A stretch of DNA of 64,000 bases, taken from the NCBI RefSeq assembly GCF_001015055.1, contig NZ_BBWZ01000001.1, positions 248,001 through 312,000 of the forward strand, read 5' to 3'. Under the pieces are notes generated by a model. It had not been told where the DNA came from and made no database searches. It was given only the letters and a program-made list of their open reading frames with translations. The translations under genes were made by a program, and so were the position numbers. How positions within the stretch are numbered: the stretch's first letter is position 1; every line of letters begins with the position of its first letter. This document shows positions 62,886 through 64,000 of the stretch, one piece after another. This DNA comes from Aneurinibacillus tyrosinisolvens. GTDB taxonomy: Bacteria > Bacillota > Bacilli > Aneurinibacillales > Aneurinibacillaceae.

Positions 62886-64000
62886 ATGGAGGAAATTACC
62901 GTTCGGCCTATTAAAGACGAGCAGGAACTGGAGACAGTGTACCGCGTGTGGGAAACCGCTTTTCCTGAAGAAAAGCAATTTTTTGAGCGCCGCCTGCAAA
63001 GCGAGGAGAAGTATGACCCGGAAACGACGTGGGTGGCTGCTGTAGAGGGTGAAATTGGAGCTGCTGTTCAGATTTTCCCCTATCAGGCGTGGATGAGCGA
63101 TATACAAGTGAAAATCGCCGGCATCGGCAATGTCGCCACCCTGCCGCAGTACCGGGGCAGAGGCCTGACCCATGCGATTTTGCGTGAACAGATAAAGTGG
63201 ATGCGCAAGCAGGGCTATGACTTATCCCTTCTCTACACAGGAATTCCTGCTTTTTATGAAAAAGCAGGCTGGCACACGGTGGAAGAGTTGTTTTATAACT
63301 TACCATTAAAAAACATACAGCTACATACAGACCCAGCCTTTGCATACACCATAGCAAGTTTTTCAGATCAGGATCTAGACGGAGTCCGTCAAGTATACCG
63401 TTCCTGCAATAAACATCGAACAGGCGCGCGCATACGGACGGAGGAATACTGGCAGAAGCTAATGAACCGTGCCAATGACCCACACGCCGATTTTCTTACC
63501 GCTAAAGAGTCGTCAGGCCGGATCATCGCCTATATATGGACAGGCAATACGAACGAGAGCAAGATGCAAATCCAGGAGCTATGTTATGCCGAGGGAGGAG
63601 AAGCAGCAGCTCTTTCCCTTGTGAAAGAAATAATACAGAGGCACCCTGCAGCAGAAAGCGCCCGGCTGGCTGTTCCCGCCGGCCACGTACTTGCCCGGGT
63701 GCTTGAAGAGCAGGGGATACAGCCAGAAAAAAGCGGAGAAGCAATGTGGCGGGTGCTAAACGAAAGGGAGTTTTTTAGGAAGGTCACCGCTTTGCTGACG
63801 AAACGAATTCTGAAGGAGGGGCGGATATTCCAAGAGCTTGTCCATAGCCGTACGGCGATACGGATTACCGGGTATGATACACAGCTGGTTATTATAGGAG
63901 AAAAAGCAGAGATAGAAGAACGAGGCCGAACTGAAATATATGAAAATAAAATCGAGGTAACGGAAGGAGAATGGCTGAAGATGGTACTGCGGGGAGCGCA
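62886..64000 (+). CDS. GNAT acetyltransferase, Eis-like (3' partial at window end)
   Basis: ATG at 62886 with AAGGGAGGATA upstream opens a frame of at least 371 residues without a stop before the window ends. The N-terminal GNAT domain has its acetyl-CoA motif in IGNVATLPQYRGRGLTHAILREQIKWM (residues 78-104) and AFYEKAGWHTVEE. A second GNAT-like part (about 150-290) and a C-terminal sterol-carrier-like part follow, as in Eis-type enzymes. It may acetylate amines or aminoglycosides; the substrate is unknown. Confidence 0.85.
   Translation, partial: MEEITVRPIKDEQELETVYRVWETAFPEEKQFFERRLQSEEKYDPETTWVAAVEGEIGAAVQIFPYQAWMSDIQVKIAGIGNVATLPQYRGRGLTHAILREQIKWMRKQGYDLSLLYTGIPAFYEKAGWHTVEELFYNLPLKNIQLHTDPAFAYTIASFSDQDLDGVRQVYRSCNKHRTGARIRTEEYWQKLMNRANDPHADFLTAKESSGRIIAYIWTGNTNESKMQIQELCYAEGGEAAALSLVKEIIQRHPAAESARLAVPAGHVLARVLEEQGIQPEKSGEAMWRVLNEREFFRKVTALLTKRILKEGRIFQELVHSRTAIRITGYDTQLVIIGEKAEIEERGRTEIYENKIEVTEGEWLKMVLRGA

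Overview
The window comes from the chromosome of a Gram-positive, endospore-forming member of the Bacillales. The evidence is strong Shine-Dalgarno sites (GGAGG) with frequent GTG and TTG starts, spore genes (lytH-like, sspI, a YhcN/YlaJ lipoprotein, yuiC), T-box and SAM-I leaders, and long runs of genes in the Bacillus subtilis order. The gene content and moderate GC suggest a genus outside Bacillus sensu stricto, for example Aneurinibacillus or a relative; the genus is a guess. No tRNA, rRNA, CRISPR array, prophage or transposase gene was found.

Layout. 1-3.6 kb: the end of a branched-chain-amino-acid-type ABC transporter (a LivM-LivG fusion, then LivF), a MaoC-like hotdog protein and a secreted alpha/beta hydrolase. 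3.8-8.7 kb: M32 carboxypeptidase, phospholipid-methyltransferase-like protein, an L,D-transpeptidase and a LytH-like M23 peptidase overlapping by four bases, and an orphan LarC-like protein. 8.7-40.7 kb is the counterpart of the B. subtilis lipA-yut-yuz-yum-yui region (lipA, yutC-like, yutD, yutE, yutF, yutG, yutI, yuzD, yuzB, yutM, yumC, yumB, yuiA-E). It is interrupted by lineage-specific blocks: an EAL protein; a metal- or Fe-S-type HTH regulator flanked by two copies of a structured RNA; a MocR/PPOX pair; a methylthioribose salvage block with three SAM-I riboswitches; mccAB; a Rex-site/DoxX unit; and mqnE. 40.8-44.2 kb: a YraQ-like permease and a guanine-riboswitch xpt-pbuX operon. 44.2-50.7 kb: a leucine T-box operon ilvBHC-leuAB without leuCD. 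50.7-62.2 kb: the ysdB-ysdC-sspI-ysgA-pheST-zapA-cvpA block with a phenylalanine T-box. 62.2-64 kb: a PIG-L deacetylase and a GNAT protein cut by the window end.

How genes work together. mtnK, mtnD and a ribose-type ABC transporter each follow a SAM-I riboswitch, so uptake, phosphorylation and part of the catabolism of methylthioribose would switch on when S-adenosylmethionine is low. mccA-mccB (reverse transsulfuration) lies 3.2 kb downstream, giving a sulfur-amino-acid neighbourhood. yutI, yutM, lipA and the Cys-rich regulator form a loose Fe-S theme. yumC, yumB, the DoxX unit and mqnE form a redox/menaquinone theme.

Two points stand out. First, two ~270-bp elements (about 14.09-14.36 and 15.13-15.40 kb) share an identical 31-nt loop on stems that differ in sequence but keep their pairing; an internally deleted relative sits at 3.6 kb and a 5' fragment at 32.3 kb. 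This looks like a dispersed structured RNA family. Second, nine conserved genes are broken by ten single-base indels, nine of them deletions and nearly all in short homopolymers. Uncorrected sequencing indels explain this better than pseudogenisation, and the affected entries give the restored reading frame.
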